Positions 55,135 to 63,849 of a DNA stretch of 64,000 bases are shown here, in pieces. Below the pieces are notes generated by a model that saw only the letters and a program-made list of their open reading frames with translations, was not told the origin of the DNA and did no database searches. The stretch lies in NCBI RefSeq assembly GCF_004341625.1, contig NZ_SLZG01000001.1, positions 248,001-312,000 of the forward strand, written 5' to 3'. How positions within the stretch are numbered: the stretch's first letter is position 1; each line of letters begins with the position of its first letter. The translations under genes and the position numbers were made by a program. This DNA comes from Rhizobium sp. BK376. Its GTDB lineage: Bacteria; Pseudomonadota; Alphaproteobacteria; Rhizobiales; Rhizobiaceae.

Positions 55135-56061
55135 ATGACAGCGAAGATCTTCATCGACGGCGAAGCGGGAACGACGGGTCTGCAGATCCGCGAGCGCCTG
55201 GCTGAGCGCCGCGATATCGAGCTGCTGTCCATTCCTGCCGACAAGCGCAAGGACACGGCTGTTCGCGCCGAGCTGCTGAACGCGGCCGACATCGCGATCC
55301 TCTGCCTGCCCGATGAGGCGGCAAAGGAAAGCGTCAGCCTGATCAAGAACGACACGACCCGCGTCATCGACGCCTCGACGGCCTATCGCGTCGCCGAGGG
55401 CTGGGCCTACGGCTTTGCAGAAATGAGCAAGGATCAGGCAGAGAAGATTGCCACTGCCAAGCGCGTCGCCAACCCCGGCTGCTGGCCGCAGGGCGCTATC
55501 GCGACGCTGCGCCCGCTCGTCGAGGCCGGCCTCCTGCCCGCCGATTATCCCGTCACGGTCGGCGGCATTTCCGGTTACACCGGCGGCGGCCGCTCGATGA
55601 TCGAGGACTATCAGGCAAAGGGCGAGGATGCGCCTGAGTACATGCCCTATGGCCTCGGCTTCAAGCACAAGCACCTGCCCGAGATGAAGGCCTATGCGAA
55701 GCTTTCGCATGTGCCGCTATTCCAGCCGGTCGTCGGAAATTTTGCACAGGGCATGCTGGTCAGCGTGCCGCTGCAGCTTTCGATCCTGCCGAAGCAGCCC
55801 AAGGGTGCGGATATCCATGCCGCTATCGCCGATTACTATGCCGGCCTGAAGAACAGCGTTGTTGAAGTTGCGCCGTTCGAGACCATCGAGCGCACACCGG
55901 ATCTTAACCCGGAGATATTCAACAACACCAACCGCATGCGCCTGCATGTTTTCGGCAACGACGACACCGCTCAGGTGGTGCTGATCGCCGTCTACGACAA
56001 TCTCGGCAAGGGCGCATCGGGTGCAGCCGTCCAGAACATGGACCTGATGCTCGCGGCCTGA
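55135..56061 (+). CDS. argC: N-acetyl-gamma-glutamyl-phosphate reductase (short type)
   Basis: ArgC reduces N-acetylglutamyl phosphate to the semialdehyde, the third step of arginine synthesis. The 308-residue product belongs to the shorter type 2 form. It begins with the NADP site KIFIDGEAGTTGLQI and has the catalytic Cys116 in NPGCWPQGA, a Tyr/Gly-rich GGISGYTGGGRSMIE, and a dimer part with HKHLPEM. It starts 101 bp after speB. The start at 55135 has GAGCAGG upstream. Confidence 0.96.
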   Translation: MTAKIFIDGEAGTTGLQIRERLAERRDIELLSIPADKRKDTAVRAELLNAADIAILCLPDEAAKESVSLIKNDTTRVIDASTAYRVAEGWAYGFAEMSKDQAEKIATAKRVANPGCWPQGAIATLRPLVEAGLLPADYPVTVGGISGYTGGGRSMIEDYQAKGEDAPEYMPYGLGFKHKHLPEMKAYAKLSHVPLFQPVVGNFAQGMLVSVPLQLSILPKQPKGADIHAAIADYYAGLKNSVVEVAPFETIERTPDLNPEIFNNTNRMRLHVFGNDDTAQVVLIAVYDNLGKGASGAAVQNMDLMLAA

Positions 56062-56065
56062 GGCC

Positions 56066-56929
56066 GTGACGATCGACAGCATACCCGTATGTCTAAGAAA
56101 ACGCTGGCACATTCGTGCCGGCGTTTCCATTGCCGATACGCGCAGCAGCCATGTCTATCGCGTCGAGCGCCAGGATGCCGATCCGGCCATCCTGAAAATC
56201 CTGAAGCCCGAGGGCATGAACGAACTGCCCGGCATGGCCTTCCTCGAATGGCGCGCCGGCAAGGGCGCGGTCCTGCTGATCGACCGTTTCGAGAATGCCT
56301 GCCTAGTGGAGGATGCGGGAAGGCAAATCCTTCGCGACCACTATACCGAACATGGCGACGAGGCCGCGATCGAGATCATTCTGTCGGTCCTCGCGGACCT
56401 GCATTCGTCATCACCGCTTCAGCCGCCGAAGGGACTCGTGCCCCTGCGCCGGCATTTCCAGTCGCTGTTCCAGGCGGTTGACCGCGGCGCTTATTCCGAC
56501 CATGCCGATCTGCTTCGCTGGGGTGCTGCGCTCGCCGAAAGGCTGCTGGCCGAGCAGACCGATATTCGTCCGCTGCATGGCGACCTGCATCACGACAATA
56601 TCGTCACCGGCGGCCCGCGCGGCTGGCTTGCGATCGACCCGCAGGGATTGATCGGCGATCCCGCCTATGACGTCGCCAATGTCTTCGGTAATCCTCTCGG
56701 CGGAGCGAAGGATATCCTCGATCCGAAAAGGATTGCCCGGCTGGCCAAGTCTTTCTCAGAAGTCCTTGGATGCTCGGAGCGCAAGATCTTGAGATTTGCA
56801 GGAGCCCATTCTGCCGTGTCGGTCTGCTGGTCGATGGCGGCTGAGCCATCGACTGATAGCCTGGAGAATATTGCCGAGCGCTCAGCCTTCGCACTCATCG
56901 TCCGGCGGATGCTCGGCAGTACGCACTGA
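56066..56929 (+). CDS. Aminoglycoside (streptomycin) phosphotransferase family protein
   Basis: The 287-residue product has the kinase-like fold of aminoglycoside O-phosphotransferases: the catalytic loop HGDLHHDNIV and the metal-binding DPQGLIGDPAYDVAN. The overall size and PLHGDLHHDN/AIDPQGL pattern fits the streptomycin 6-kinase-like (APH(6)) family, but many chromosomal members act on unknown small molecules, so resistance should not be assumed. It begins with GTG at 56066, four bases after argC, with GAGG almost touching the start; coupling to argC translation is likely. It is convergent with the DoxX gene, leaving 6 bp between stops. Confidence 0.88.
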   Translation: MTIDSIPVCLRKRWHIRAGVSIADTRSSHVYRVERQDADPAILKILKPEGMNELPGMAFLEWRAGKGAVLLIDRFENACLVEDAGRQILRDHYTEHGDEAAIEIILSVLADLHSSSPLQPPKGLVPLRRHFQSLFQAVDRGAYSDHADLLRWGAALAERLLAEQTDIRPLHGDLHHDNIVTGGPRGWLAIDPQGLIGDPAYDVANVFGNPLGGAKDILDPKRIARLAKSFSEVLGCSERKILRFAGAHSAVSVCWSMAAEPSTDSLENIAERSAFALIVRRMLGSTH

Positions 56930-56935
56930 CCCGCG

Positions 56936-57343
56936 TCATGCCATGCGCTTCGTAAAGCCGGGCCTCCACGCCAAGGTCTCGCCCGGCCCGTGAACGGCCG
57001 CGAAGAGCAAGCCGGCCAGGAAGGTGAAGTGGTCGATAAAGAAGCCGAATTCAGCCTGGTTTCCGGTCCAGCGGTTAGGTCCGTGGAAGGAGAAGGCCAA
57101 GAATATCACGTAGATGCCGGCCAGCAGAGCGGCCTGCGAGAAGAAAGCGCCGGTCAGAAACGCCAGTGCCAGCCCGAGTTCGAAAAATGCGGCGATCCAG
57201 GCGAGAAACAGCGGAATTGGGAAGCCCGCAGCGGCGATGAAATTTGCCGTTGCCTGAATGTCGAAGAACTTGAAGCTCGTCGCCATGAGAAATACGGCTG
57301 CGAAAATCAGCCGCGCCACCAGAATTGCGATCGTCTTGCCCAT
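56936..57343 (-). CDS. DoxX-family membrane protein
   Basis: The 135-residue product is a four-helix membrane protein of the DoxX family: LVARLIFAAVFLMATSFKFF, then FPIPLFLAWIAAFFELGLAL, FFSQAALLAGIYVIFLAFSF and a last helix near HFTFLAGLLFAAVHG. DoxX proteins occur in redox or stress contexts, but no biochemical role can be read here. The ATG at 57343 has GGAAGGA upstream; the frame is open for 116 more codons, which encode an Arg/Pro-rich stretch that is not part of the family. Confidence 0.9.
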   Translation of the reverse strand: MGKTIAILVARLIFAAVFLMATSFKFFDIQATANFIAAAGFPIPLFLAWIAAFFELGLALAFLTGAFFSQAALLAGIYVIFLAFSFHGPNRWTGNQAEFGFFIDHFTFLAGLLFAAVHGPGETLAWRPGFTKRMA

Positions 57344-57578
57344 AACAATATCCTTCCTTCCCTCAATGGGTGTTGTCGTCTCCACCCAAGGACGTAGGAA
57401 AGGTTCGTTTCCCGACATCCTTTCATCTCCGCAGAAAGAAATTCGGAAAAGCGGCTTCTGCCATATCGTCGAACTATGTGGAGAGCAGGAATATGCTACC
57501 TCTTCACAATGACGGCCTACGCCTCGAAGCAGGTCTGCTTCAGGGTGGCGGGCAAGGCGACATGATGGGAGACGAGAC

Positions 57579-58319
57579 GTGGGAAGACTGGATGGCAAGG
57601 TTGCCTTGATTTCGGGCGCCGCCCGTGGACAGGGAGCGGAAGAGGCGCGGCTCTTTGCGGAAGAAGGCGCAAAGGTCATCTTGGGCGACATCGAGCATGA
57701 GGAAGGACAACGGGTCGCCCAGGAAGTGGGCGGGATCTATGTTCCGCTCAACGTTGCGAAGGAAGCCGACTGGATCGCGGCAGTGGCAGTTGCCGAAGAG
57801 AAATTCGGCGCGCTCCACATCCTCGTCAACAATGCCGCCATCCTGCGTCGGGCGCCGATCGAGGATTGCACGCTTGAGGAATACGAGCAGGTGATCGCGG
57901 TCAATCAGACCGGCGTCTTCCTCGGCATAAAGTCCGCCGTGCGGCTGATGAAACGGACGGGTGGCAGCATCGTCAATATCTCGTCCACGGCGGGCATTCG
58001 CGGGCCGGCAAACAACGTAGCTTATGTCGCCTCGAAATTCGCCATACGCGGCATGACCAAGGTGGCGGCAAACGAATTTGCCAAATACGGGATAAGGGTG
58101 AACTCCGTGCACCCGGGCCTGATCGAGACGCCGATGATCGATCCCTTTTTTGATGACGAGGCAATCAGGACCTTCGCGGCCCGGCAGTTGATCAACCGGT
58201 TGGGCACATCCCGCGAAGTTGCTGAAATGGTTCTGTTCCTTGCCTCCGACGCATCGTCCTATTCAACGGGCGCTGAATTTATCTGCGACGGCGGCGTGAC
58301 GACGGGCAATCGTCCATGA
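57579..58319 (+). CDS. Glucose-1-dehydrogenase-like SDR oxidoreductase
   Basis: The 246-residue product is a classical SDR: SGAARGQGAEEARLF (NAD site), Asp after strand 2 (ILGDIE) favouring NAD, NNAAILRRAPIED, the catalytic YVASKFAIRGMTK, and the C-terminal GAEFICDGGVTTGN typical of the 3-alpha/20-beta hydroxysteroid or cyclohexanol-type group. The start is GTG at 57579 with GGGAGA upstream. It overlaps the chromate-transporter-like gene by four bases (ATGA), so they are translated together. A functional link between an SDR and ChrA is not obvious. Confidence 0.92.
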   Translation: MGRLDGKVALISGAARGQGAEEARLFAEEGAKVILGDIEHEEGQRVAQEVGGIYVPLNVAKEADWIAAVAVAEEKFGALHILVNNAAILRRAPIEDCTLEEYEQVIAVNQTGVFLGIKSAVRLMKRTGGSIVNISSTAGIRGPANNVAYVASKFAIRGMTKVAANEFAKYGIRVNSVHPGLIETPMIDPFFDDEAIRTFAARQLINRLGTSREVAEMVLFLASDASSYSTGAEFICDGGVTTGNRP

Positions 58320-59572
58320 GCGGTGGAATGGAGGCTCGTCAGGGTCATTCCTCGGTTCAAGAAGCCGCAGGCTCCCCGCCTCCACTGCGACCGGCAGGAT
58401 CGGCATCGGAGGTGTTGCGGACATTCCTCAAGCTCGGCCTTACATCCTTCGGCGGTCCCATCGCTCACCTCGGCTATTTTCGTGATGAACTGGTACTGCG
58501 GCGCAAATGGATCAGCGAGACGGAATATGCCGATCTCGTGGCGCTCTGCCAGTTTCTTCCTGGGCCGGCCTCGAGCCAGGTCGGCTTTGCCCTCGGTCTG
58601 TTGCGTGCCGGCTTTCCGGGCGCCTGTGCGGCATGGACTGCCTTTACCCTGCCCTCGGCCCTGCTTTTGATCCTGTTCGCATTCGGGGCGGCAGAATTCG
58701 GCGGACCTGTTGGAACGGGACTGATCCACGGTTTGAAGATCGTCGCCGTTGCCGTCGTCGCCCAGGCCGTCTGGGGCATGGCGCAACGATTGACGCCGGA
58801 CAGGCGGAGGGCCGGCATCGGCCTTGCGGCGGCGCTGGCCGTTATCTTCATCGGCAGTGCAGTGGGGCAGATTGCGGCAATCGTCTGCGGCGCCTTGGCA
58901 GGACTGTGGCTCTGCCGGGATCTGCCCGTTCCGGACAGCGATCATCTGGCCTTTCCGATCTCGCGGCGCGTCGGAGTGACCGCACTTGCCCTGTTCTTCG
59001 TCCTGCTGCTGTTCCTGCCTGTCGTATCGGACATGCTCTCGTGGCGAGGCCTGACGCTGTTCGATTCTTTCTATCGAGCCGGAGCGCTCGTGTTTGGCGG
59101 CGGCCATGTGGTCCTGCCGCTTCTGCAGGCGGAAGTGGTGCAGACGGGATGGGTCGGCGCCGATTCATTTCTCGCCGGATATGGGGCAGCCCAGGCCGTT
59201 CCGGGACCTTTGTTCACCTTCGCCGCCTATCTCGGCGCCGTGATGAAATCCCCGCCTAACGGGGTCGAAGGCGCGGTGATCTGCCTCATCGGCGTCTTTC
59301 TTCCCGGCCTGCTGCTCGTTGTCGGAGCGCTCCCCTTCTGGTCCGCCTTTCGCATTCGCCCATGGGCGCAGGCAGCAATGCGCGGCGCCAACGCCGCCGT
59401 GGTCGGCATTCTCGCCGCAGCGCTTTATGATCCGGTATGGACCAGCGCCATCCTCAATTCCCGCGATTTCGCGCTGGCGCTGACCGGCTTCCTTCTCCTC
59501 ACGGTCTGGCAGACGCCGCCATGGATCGTCGTAGTGGCGCTGGCTTGCGGAGGTGTAGCGCTCGCCCTCTAG
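58316..59572 (+). CDS. chrA: ChrA-family chromate transporter
   Basis: The 418-residue product has the two-domain CHR architecture: each half carries a family motif, FGGPIAHLGYFRDELVLRRK followed by LCQFLPGPASSQVGFALG in the first half, and FGGGHVVLPLLQAEVV followed by AVPGPLFTFAAYLGA in the second. About ten to twelve membrane helices. ChrA proteins export chromate or related oxyanions by membrane potential. Its start overlaps the SDR stop (ATGA). No ChrB or chromate reductase gene is next to it, so the real substrate is open. Confidence 0.93.
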   Translation: MSGGMEARQGHSSVQEAAGSPPPLRPAGSASEVLRTFLKLGLTSFGGPIAHLGYFRDELVLRRKWISETEYADLVALCQFLPGPASSQVGFALGLLRAGFPGACAAWTAFTLPSALLLILFAFGAAEFGGPVGTGLIHGLKIVAVAVVAQAVWGMAQRLTPDRRRAGIGLAAALAVIFIGSAVGQIAAIVCGALAGLWLCRDLPVPDSDHLAFPISRRVGVTALALFFVLLLFLPVVSDMLSWRGLTLFDSFYRAGALVFGGGHVVLPLLQAEVVQTGWVGADSFLAGYGAAQAVPGPLFTFAAYLGAVMKSPPNGVEGAVICLIGVFLPGLLLVVGALPFWSAFRIRPWAQAAMRGANAAVVGILAAALYDPVWTSAILNSRDFALALTGFLLLTVWQTPPWIVVVALACGGVALAL

Positions 59573-59786
59573 GTGCCATGGCAACGATGGCGGCAGTGAA
59601 AAGCTGCCACCGCGCCGCGTGGCATGCAGTCGTCACCGGATCAATTATCCAATTCCTGACGTCCTCGCTATCTCGATACGAAGCGTAAAACCACGACCTT
59701 GTTACCGTAACGTACTTACCTCGCTCCCTCTCTCATGTTTCGCTTGGCACCGCGGAGGATCGATCTTCGCGGTGCTGGAGGGTGAC

Positions 59787-60032
59787 GTGAGCCTTGTCGA
59801 CATCTTTGCCTGGATCGTTCTGGTCATTCTCCTGCTCAGCACGGTCGCCGTTATTGTCTTCCTCGCCATGTTGCCGGGGATGATTGCCAAAAGCCGCAAC
59901 CATCCCTGGGCAAAAGCCGTGACCGTCGGCGGGTGGGTCACCTTGCTGCTCGGCTTTGCGCTCTGGCCCATCGTCTTGATATGGGCCTATGTCGACGTTC
60001 CGCGTGCTCAAGGCATGGAGCGCAAACCATGA
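59787..60032 (+). CDS. DUF3302 small inner-membrane protein (YiaW-like)
   Basis: The 81-residue product has two membrane helices, the first near residues 5-27 and the second in GGWVTLLLGFALWPIVLIWA. Between them lies the signature PGMIAKSRNHPWAKAV. This fits DUF3302, whose E. coli member YiaW is encoded with the HlyD-like YiaV. Start: GTG at 59787 with GGAGG five bases upstream. The next gene starts inside its stop (ATGA), so the two products are probably partners. Its own function is unknown. Confidence 0.85.
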   Translation: MSLVDIFAWIVLVILLLSTVAVIVFLAMLPGMIAKSRNHPWAKAVTVGGWVTLLLGFALWPIVLIWAYVDVPRAQGMERKP

Positions 60033-60970
60033 TCGTCGTCCTTCTGAACGTCTATCTGGTCATCCTTTTCTGCCTTGTGAAGCTGCGGATTGTTCCCTTC
60101 AACCTTTTCTGGAAAGTCTCGCCGGTCCTGGTGCTCCTGCTGCTTCTGATCGGGCTCTTCATTCCGATGGGCTGGGGTGCGCCCCAAGGCTCAGCGCTGG
60201 TCGTCCGTAACTCGGTGGCAATCGTTCCAGACGTCGCGGGCGAAGTGATCGATGTACCCGTGCTGGCAAACACATCGCTGAAAGCCGGGGACATATTGTT
60301 CCGGATCGACCCTGTCCCCTACCAGTCGAAGCTCGACGCCCTGAAGGCCCAGCTCGCACTCGGCCAGCTGAGGGTATCGGAGACGACGGAGTTGCGATCC
60401 CGCGGTGCAGGCCGTGCGTATGACGTCGAGCAAGCGCAGGCTGAGGTCGATCAACTGCAAGCAGAGATCGTCGAGGCGAAGTGGAACCTCGACAAGACCG
60501 TCGTTCGCGCACCCGCCGACGGCTATGTCACCAATCTTGCGCTTCGCAAGGGCGCCCGCGTCTCCAACCTGCCCTTGTCGCCCGTCATGGCCTTCATCGA
60601 TACCGCGGAGACGATCATCGGCGTCGAGGTGCCGCAGATTGACGCCCGCTACATAGACACCGGCCAGCCGGTCGAAGTCACCTTCAAGTTCATGCCTGGC
60701 AAGGTCTATACGGGACAGGTCGAAAGCGTTCTTCAGGCGGTTGCCAGCGGCCAGACCCAGACTTCGGGCGCGGCCGTCACTTCCAGAGCGATCCTGAGCA
60801 TGCCGCTTGTCGTTCGGGTGAAGCTTGATGACAACGGCTTCGCCGATCAGCTGCCTGCCGGAAGCACGGGAGTAGCGGCCATTTTCACCGACCATGTCAA
60901 ACCCGCGCACCTCATCCGACGAGTGCTATTGCGGCAGGTCGCGATCCTGAACTACGTCAATCCTTTTTGA
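60029..60970 (+). CDS. HlyD-family membrane fusion protein (YiaV/EmrA-like)
   Basis: The 313-residue product has two closely spaced N-terminal membrane segments (LLNVYLVILFCLVKLRIVPF and VLVLLLLLIGLFIPMGW), then a biotinyl-lipoyl-like barrel half (VAIVPDVAGEVIDVPV...NTSLKAGDILFRIDP), a helical hairpin of about 60 residues, the second half (VVRAPADGYVTNLALRKGARV) and a beta-barrel. This is the periplasmic adaptor layout of HlyD proteins. No inner-membrane pump or outer-membrane channel gene is adjacent; DUF3302 is its only clear partner, as in E. coli yiaVW. It is convergent with ctaA. Confidence 0.9.
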   Translation: MIVVLLNVYLVILFCLVKLRIVPFNLFWKVSPVLVLLLLLIGLFIPMGWGAPQGSALVVRNSVAIVPDVAGEVIDVPVLANTSLKAGDILFRIDPVPYQSKLDALKAQLALGQLRVSETTELRSRGAGRAYDVEQAQAEVDQLQAEIVEAKWNLDKTVVRAPADGYVTNLALRKGARVSNLPLSPVMAFIDTAETIIGVEVPQIDARYIDTGQPVEVTFKFMPGKVYTGQVESVLQAVASGQTQTSGAAVTSRAILSMPLVVRVKLDDNGFADQLPAGSTGVAAIFTDHVKPAHLIRRVLLRQVAILNYVNPF

Positions 60971-61014
60971 CGGTGGTCATAAGCTGAGGCACCGACCGAC
61001 AGCAACGGCGCACC

Positions 61015-62118
61015 TCAATCTCTGAGGGCAATTTCCGTTTCGCGCGGATATTCGCCATAGAACCCCCGCCAGTTGGCGATGGCGAAGCCGAAGACGATCA
61101 GTGCACCCGCCTGATGTGTCAGCGCCAGATGCAGCGGCACCTGCATCAGCAGCGTCGAGATGCCGAGTGCGGCCTGGATGGTCACAAGCACCAGAAGCAC
61201 GATGGAGCGGCGTGCGTGGGTCGTGTGTGGCGCGGCATGCAGCGAGATCACCATGTTGATCAGCACCACGGCGAACAGCGCATAGGCGCCGAGGCGGTGA
61301 ACATATTGCACCATCTTCGGGTTCTCGAAGAAATTGACCCAGGCCGGCATCTGGGCAAAGAGGCCGTCGGGCACGATCGCGCCATCCATCAGCGGCCAGG
61401 TATTGTAGGAGAGGCCGGCATGGAGGCCTGCGACAAGGGCACCGAGATAGATCTGGAAAAGGGCCAGGAAGGCGATGAGACCTGCAAGCCTGCGGGAATA
61501 GGGCATTGGCGCGGCATCACTGGAATGGGGCGACAATGCCCGCATGACCCACACACAGGACGCGAAAATCAGGCAGGCCATGACAAGGTGCGTGGCAAGG
61601 CGGTACTGGCTGACTTCAGTACGCGCTTCGAGGCCCGAGGCCACCATCCACCAGCCGATCGCACCCTGCAGGCCGCCGAGCAGAAAGACGCCGACCAGCG
61701 GCCAGCGCAGGCTCTTTTCAATGCGGCGGGTGACGATGAAATAAATCAGCGGCACGGCGAAGATGACGCCCATGGCCCGGGCGATCAGCCGGTGCGCCCA
61801 TTCCCACCAGAAGATGCTCTTGAAGTCATCGACGGTGATGTCCTTGTTGATGATCTGGTATTGCGGGATGCGCTTATAGAGGTCGAACTCCTCCTGCCAT
61901 TGCGCTTCGTTGAGCGGCGGGATGACGCCGTGGATCGGTTTCCATTCGGTGATCGAGAGGCCTGAATTGGTAAGCCGCGTCGCGCCGCCAACAAGAACCA
62001 GACAGAAGAGTGCAAAGACGACGAAACCAAGCCAGATGCGCACGGCGCGGCGATTGCGGTCCTGCCTTGCGATTTCGCTTAGGACGGCCTGTTCCGAGGT
62101 GAAATTTGCGACAGCCAT
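61015..62118 (-). CDS. ctaA: Heme A synthase (COX15/CtaA type 2)
   Basis: Heme A synthase oxidises the C8 methyl of heme O to give heme A for cytochrome aa3 oxidase. The 367-residue product has eight membrane helices and the conserved histidine sites: EWAHRLIARAMG, YRLATHLVMACLIF, YVHRLGAYALFAV and ALTHQAGALIVFG, plus the family N-terminal VGGATRLTNSGLSITEWKP. The length and absence of the cysteine pair of Bacillus CtaA fit the COX15 branch. ATG at 62118 with GGAGAG upstream; a longer frame adds 20 residues without similarity. Confidence 0.96.
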   Translation of the reverse strand: MAVANFTSEQAVLSEIARQDRNRRAVRIWLGFVVFALFCLVLVGGATRLTNSGLSITEWKPIHGVIPPLNEAQWQEEFDLYKRIPQYQIINKDITVDDFKSIFWWEWAHRLIARAMGVIFAVPLIYFIVTRRIEKSLRWPLVGVFLLGGLQGAIGWWMVASGLEARTEVSQYRLATHLVMACLIFASCVWVMRALSPHSSDAAPMPYSRRLAGLIAFLALFQIYLGALVAGLHAGLSYNTWPLMDGAIVPDGLFAQMPAWVNFFENPKMVQYVHRLGAYALFAVVLINMVISLHAAPHTTHARRSIVLLVLVTIQAALGISTLLMQVPLHLALTHQAGALIVFGFAIANWRGFYGEYPRETEIALRD

Positions 62119-62246
62119 GGTCTCTCCTTCGATCCGCATGTTGATTTGCCCGATAGGGCCGTGCAAAACAAGGCCCAAGGCTTTGCGGCATGCCGTCGCG
62201 GAAGAAACGCCGCGCCGATGCCAAAGCCGAAGGGGAGGAAGAAGAC

Positions 62247-62456
62247 ATGCCCGTACGCCTGCGCAAATTCATCGGTACGATCCTGCTGATCGTGCTCGTT
62301 CTCGGCTATGCCTGGCTGGCGAATTCTGTCGCGGTTTATGCGCTCGGCAACGCGCCCTGGTGGACGCAGTTCCTCTACTTCCTGCTCACCGGCCTCATCT
62401 GGATCCTGCCGGCCATGCTGCTGATCAAGTGGATGGCGGGGCCGAAGAAGCGGTAA
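62247..62456 (+). CDS. DUF2842 small membrane protein
   Basis: The 69-residue product has two membrane helices, TILLIVLVLGYAWLANSVAV and FLYFLLTGLIWILPAMLLI, and ends WMAGPKKR. This matches DUF2842, a small alphaproteobacterial family of unknown function often found near the heme A synthase gene, with which it is divergent here. The ATG at 62247 has GGGGAGG about ten bases upstream; an in-frame ATG at 62190 is less likely. Confidence 0.87.
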   Translation: MPVRLRKFIGTILLIVLVLGYAWLANSVAVYALGNAPWWTQFLYFLLTGLIWILPAMLLIKWMAGPKKR

Positions 62457-62581
62457 TCCCGCCCCGATTAACGCAGGGATAACCCTGATCGGCGGAAAAT
62501 CCGCAAACTTCCGTGCCATAAACCAAAAATAGGCGAGCCAGGCCTATGGTCTCCAGCGTTTGGATTTACGGGAGACATCCG

Positions 62582-63841
62582 GTGCAGACGCCGAAGCTGG
62601 ATATCGAAACTATGCCGGTCGCTAATGCCGCGCCTGACGGCATCGCTGCGTCGGCACGTCGGGCTGCGAATGACACGCTGCGGATCGAAGTTTTCGACAG
62701 CATGGAGCCGCTGGAAAGCGAGTGGCGGGCACTGGAACGCGACAATCTCGCCTCCCTGCATCAGGGCTATGACTGGTGCTCCGCCTGGGTCGCGACCTAC
62801 AACAACCCGCTCGCGATCGTGCGCGGCTCGTTCGGCGCTCGGACGGCCTTCATCCTGCCGCTGGAAATCGTCCGCGCCAATATGGTGCGCAGCGCCCAGT
62901 TCATCGCCGCGCGTCGTAGCAATATCAATACGGGACTGTTTTCGCGGGAATTCCTCGAAGCGGCAGAAGGCGGGCTGACGGCCTCGCAGCGGGACGCGAT
63001 CGCGCAAGCGCTGCAGGGCAAGGCCGATCTCGTGGTCCTGCAGAACATGCCATTGGGCTGGCGCGGGCGCAGGAGCCTCCTCTCCCATATGCCGCTGGTC
63101 GAAAACCAGAACCATGCCTTCCAGCTGCCCTTCCTCTCCTCTTTCGACGAGACGCTGAAGCAGCTGAACGCCAAGCGCCGGCGCAAGAAGAACCGTCAGC
63201 AGACGCGGCTGCTGCAGGATCTCGGCGGCTTCGAGCATATTGCCGGCGGGCCTGTTGACGAGCAGCATATGCTTCTCGATCTCTTCTTCCAGCAGAAGGC
63301 CGTTCGCTTCAAGGAGGCGGGGCTGCCTGATGTCTTCCAGTCGCCTGACGCAAAGGCCTTCCTGCATCGGCTGATCGATAGCGTCCGGAGCGACCCGTCT
63401 TCCGTGCCGCTCGAAATGCATGCGGTCCGGCTAAAGGGCACGCATGAGGGACACGTCCCGGCGGTTGCCGCGATCTCGCGCAAGGGCGATCATGTCATCT
63501 GCCAGTTCACCTCGATCGACGAAACCGTCGTGCCGGCATCGAGCCCAGGCGAGTTGCTGTTCTGGGTGATGATCGAGCATTTCCACAAGCAGGATGTCGC
63601 GCTCTTCGACTTCGGCATCGGCGACCAGCTTTACAAGCGCTCCTGGTGTCCTGCCGAAACGGTGCAGTATGATGCCATCCTGCCGATCTCGGCCCTCGGC
63701 CATGTCGCAGCCTTCGCGCAGCGCGGCGTCACGCGGACCAAGGCAGCGATCAAGGCCAATCCGAAGATCTATGGCTTCATCCAGCGGCTGAGGTCACAGG
63801 CAAGCCATGCGCCGACCGCCGAGCCGGTGGACAAGGATTAA
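62582..63841 (+). CDS. CelD/BcsL-type GNAT N-acetyltransferase
   Basis: The 419-residue product is a double-GNAT protein of the Acetyltransf_6 (CelD/BcsL) group: an N-terminal half with LESEWRALERDNLASLHQGYDW and a C-terminal catalytic half with the acetyl-CoA-like fold including FDFGIGDQLYKRSWCPAE, the family's typical ending. Relatives act in exopolysaccharide or cellulose-associated acetylation, but the substrate of this one is unknown. I chose the GTG at 62582 because GGGAGA lies seven bases upstream; an ATG at 62546 has no ribosome site and one at 62612 is also possible. Confidence 0.9.
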   Translation: MQTPKLDIETMPVANAAPDGIAASARRAANDTLRIEVFDSMEPLESEWRALERDNLASLHQGYDWCSAWVATYNNPLAIVRGSFGARTAFILPLEIVRANMVRSAQFIAARRSNINTGLFSREFLEAAEGGLTASQRDAIAQALQGKADLVVLQNMPLGWRGRRSLLSHMPLVENQNHAFQLPFLSSFDETLKQLNAKRRRKKNRQQTRLLQDLGGFEHIAGGPVDEQHMLLDLFFQQKAVRFKEAGLPDVFQSPDAKAFLHRLIDSVRSDPSSVPLEMHAVRLKGTHEGHVPAVAAISRKGDHVICQFTSIDETVVPASSPGELLFWVMIEHFHKQDVALFDFGIGDQLYKRSWCPAETVQYDAILPISALGHVAAFAQRGVTRTKAAIKANPKIYGFIQRLRSQASHAPTAEPVDKD

Positions 63842-63849
63842 GAAACGCT

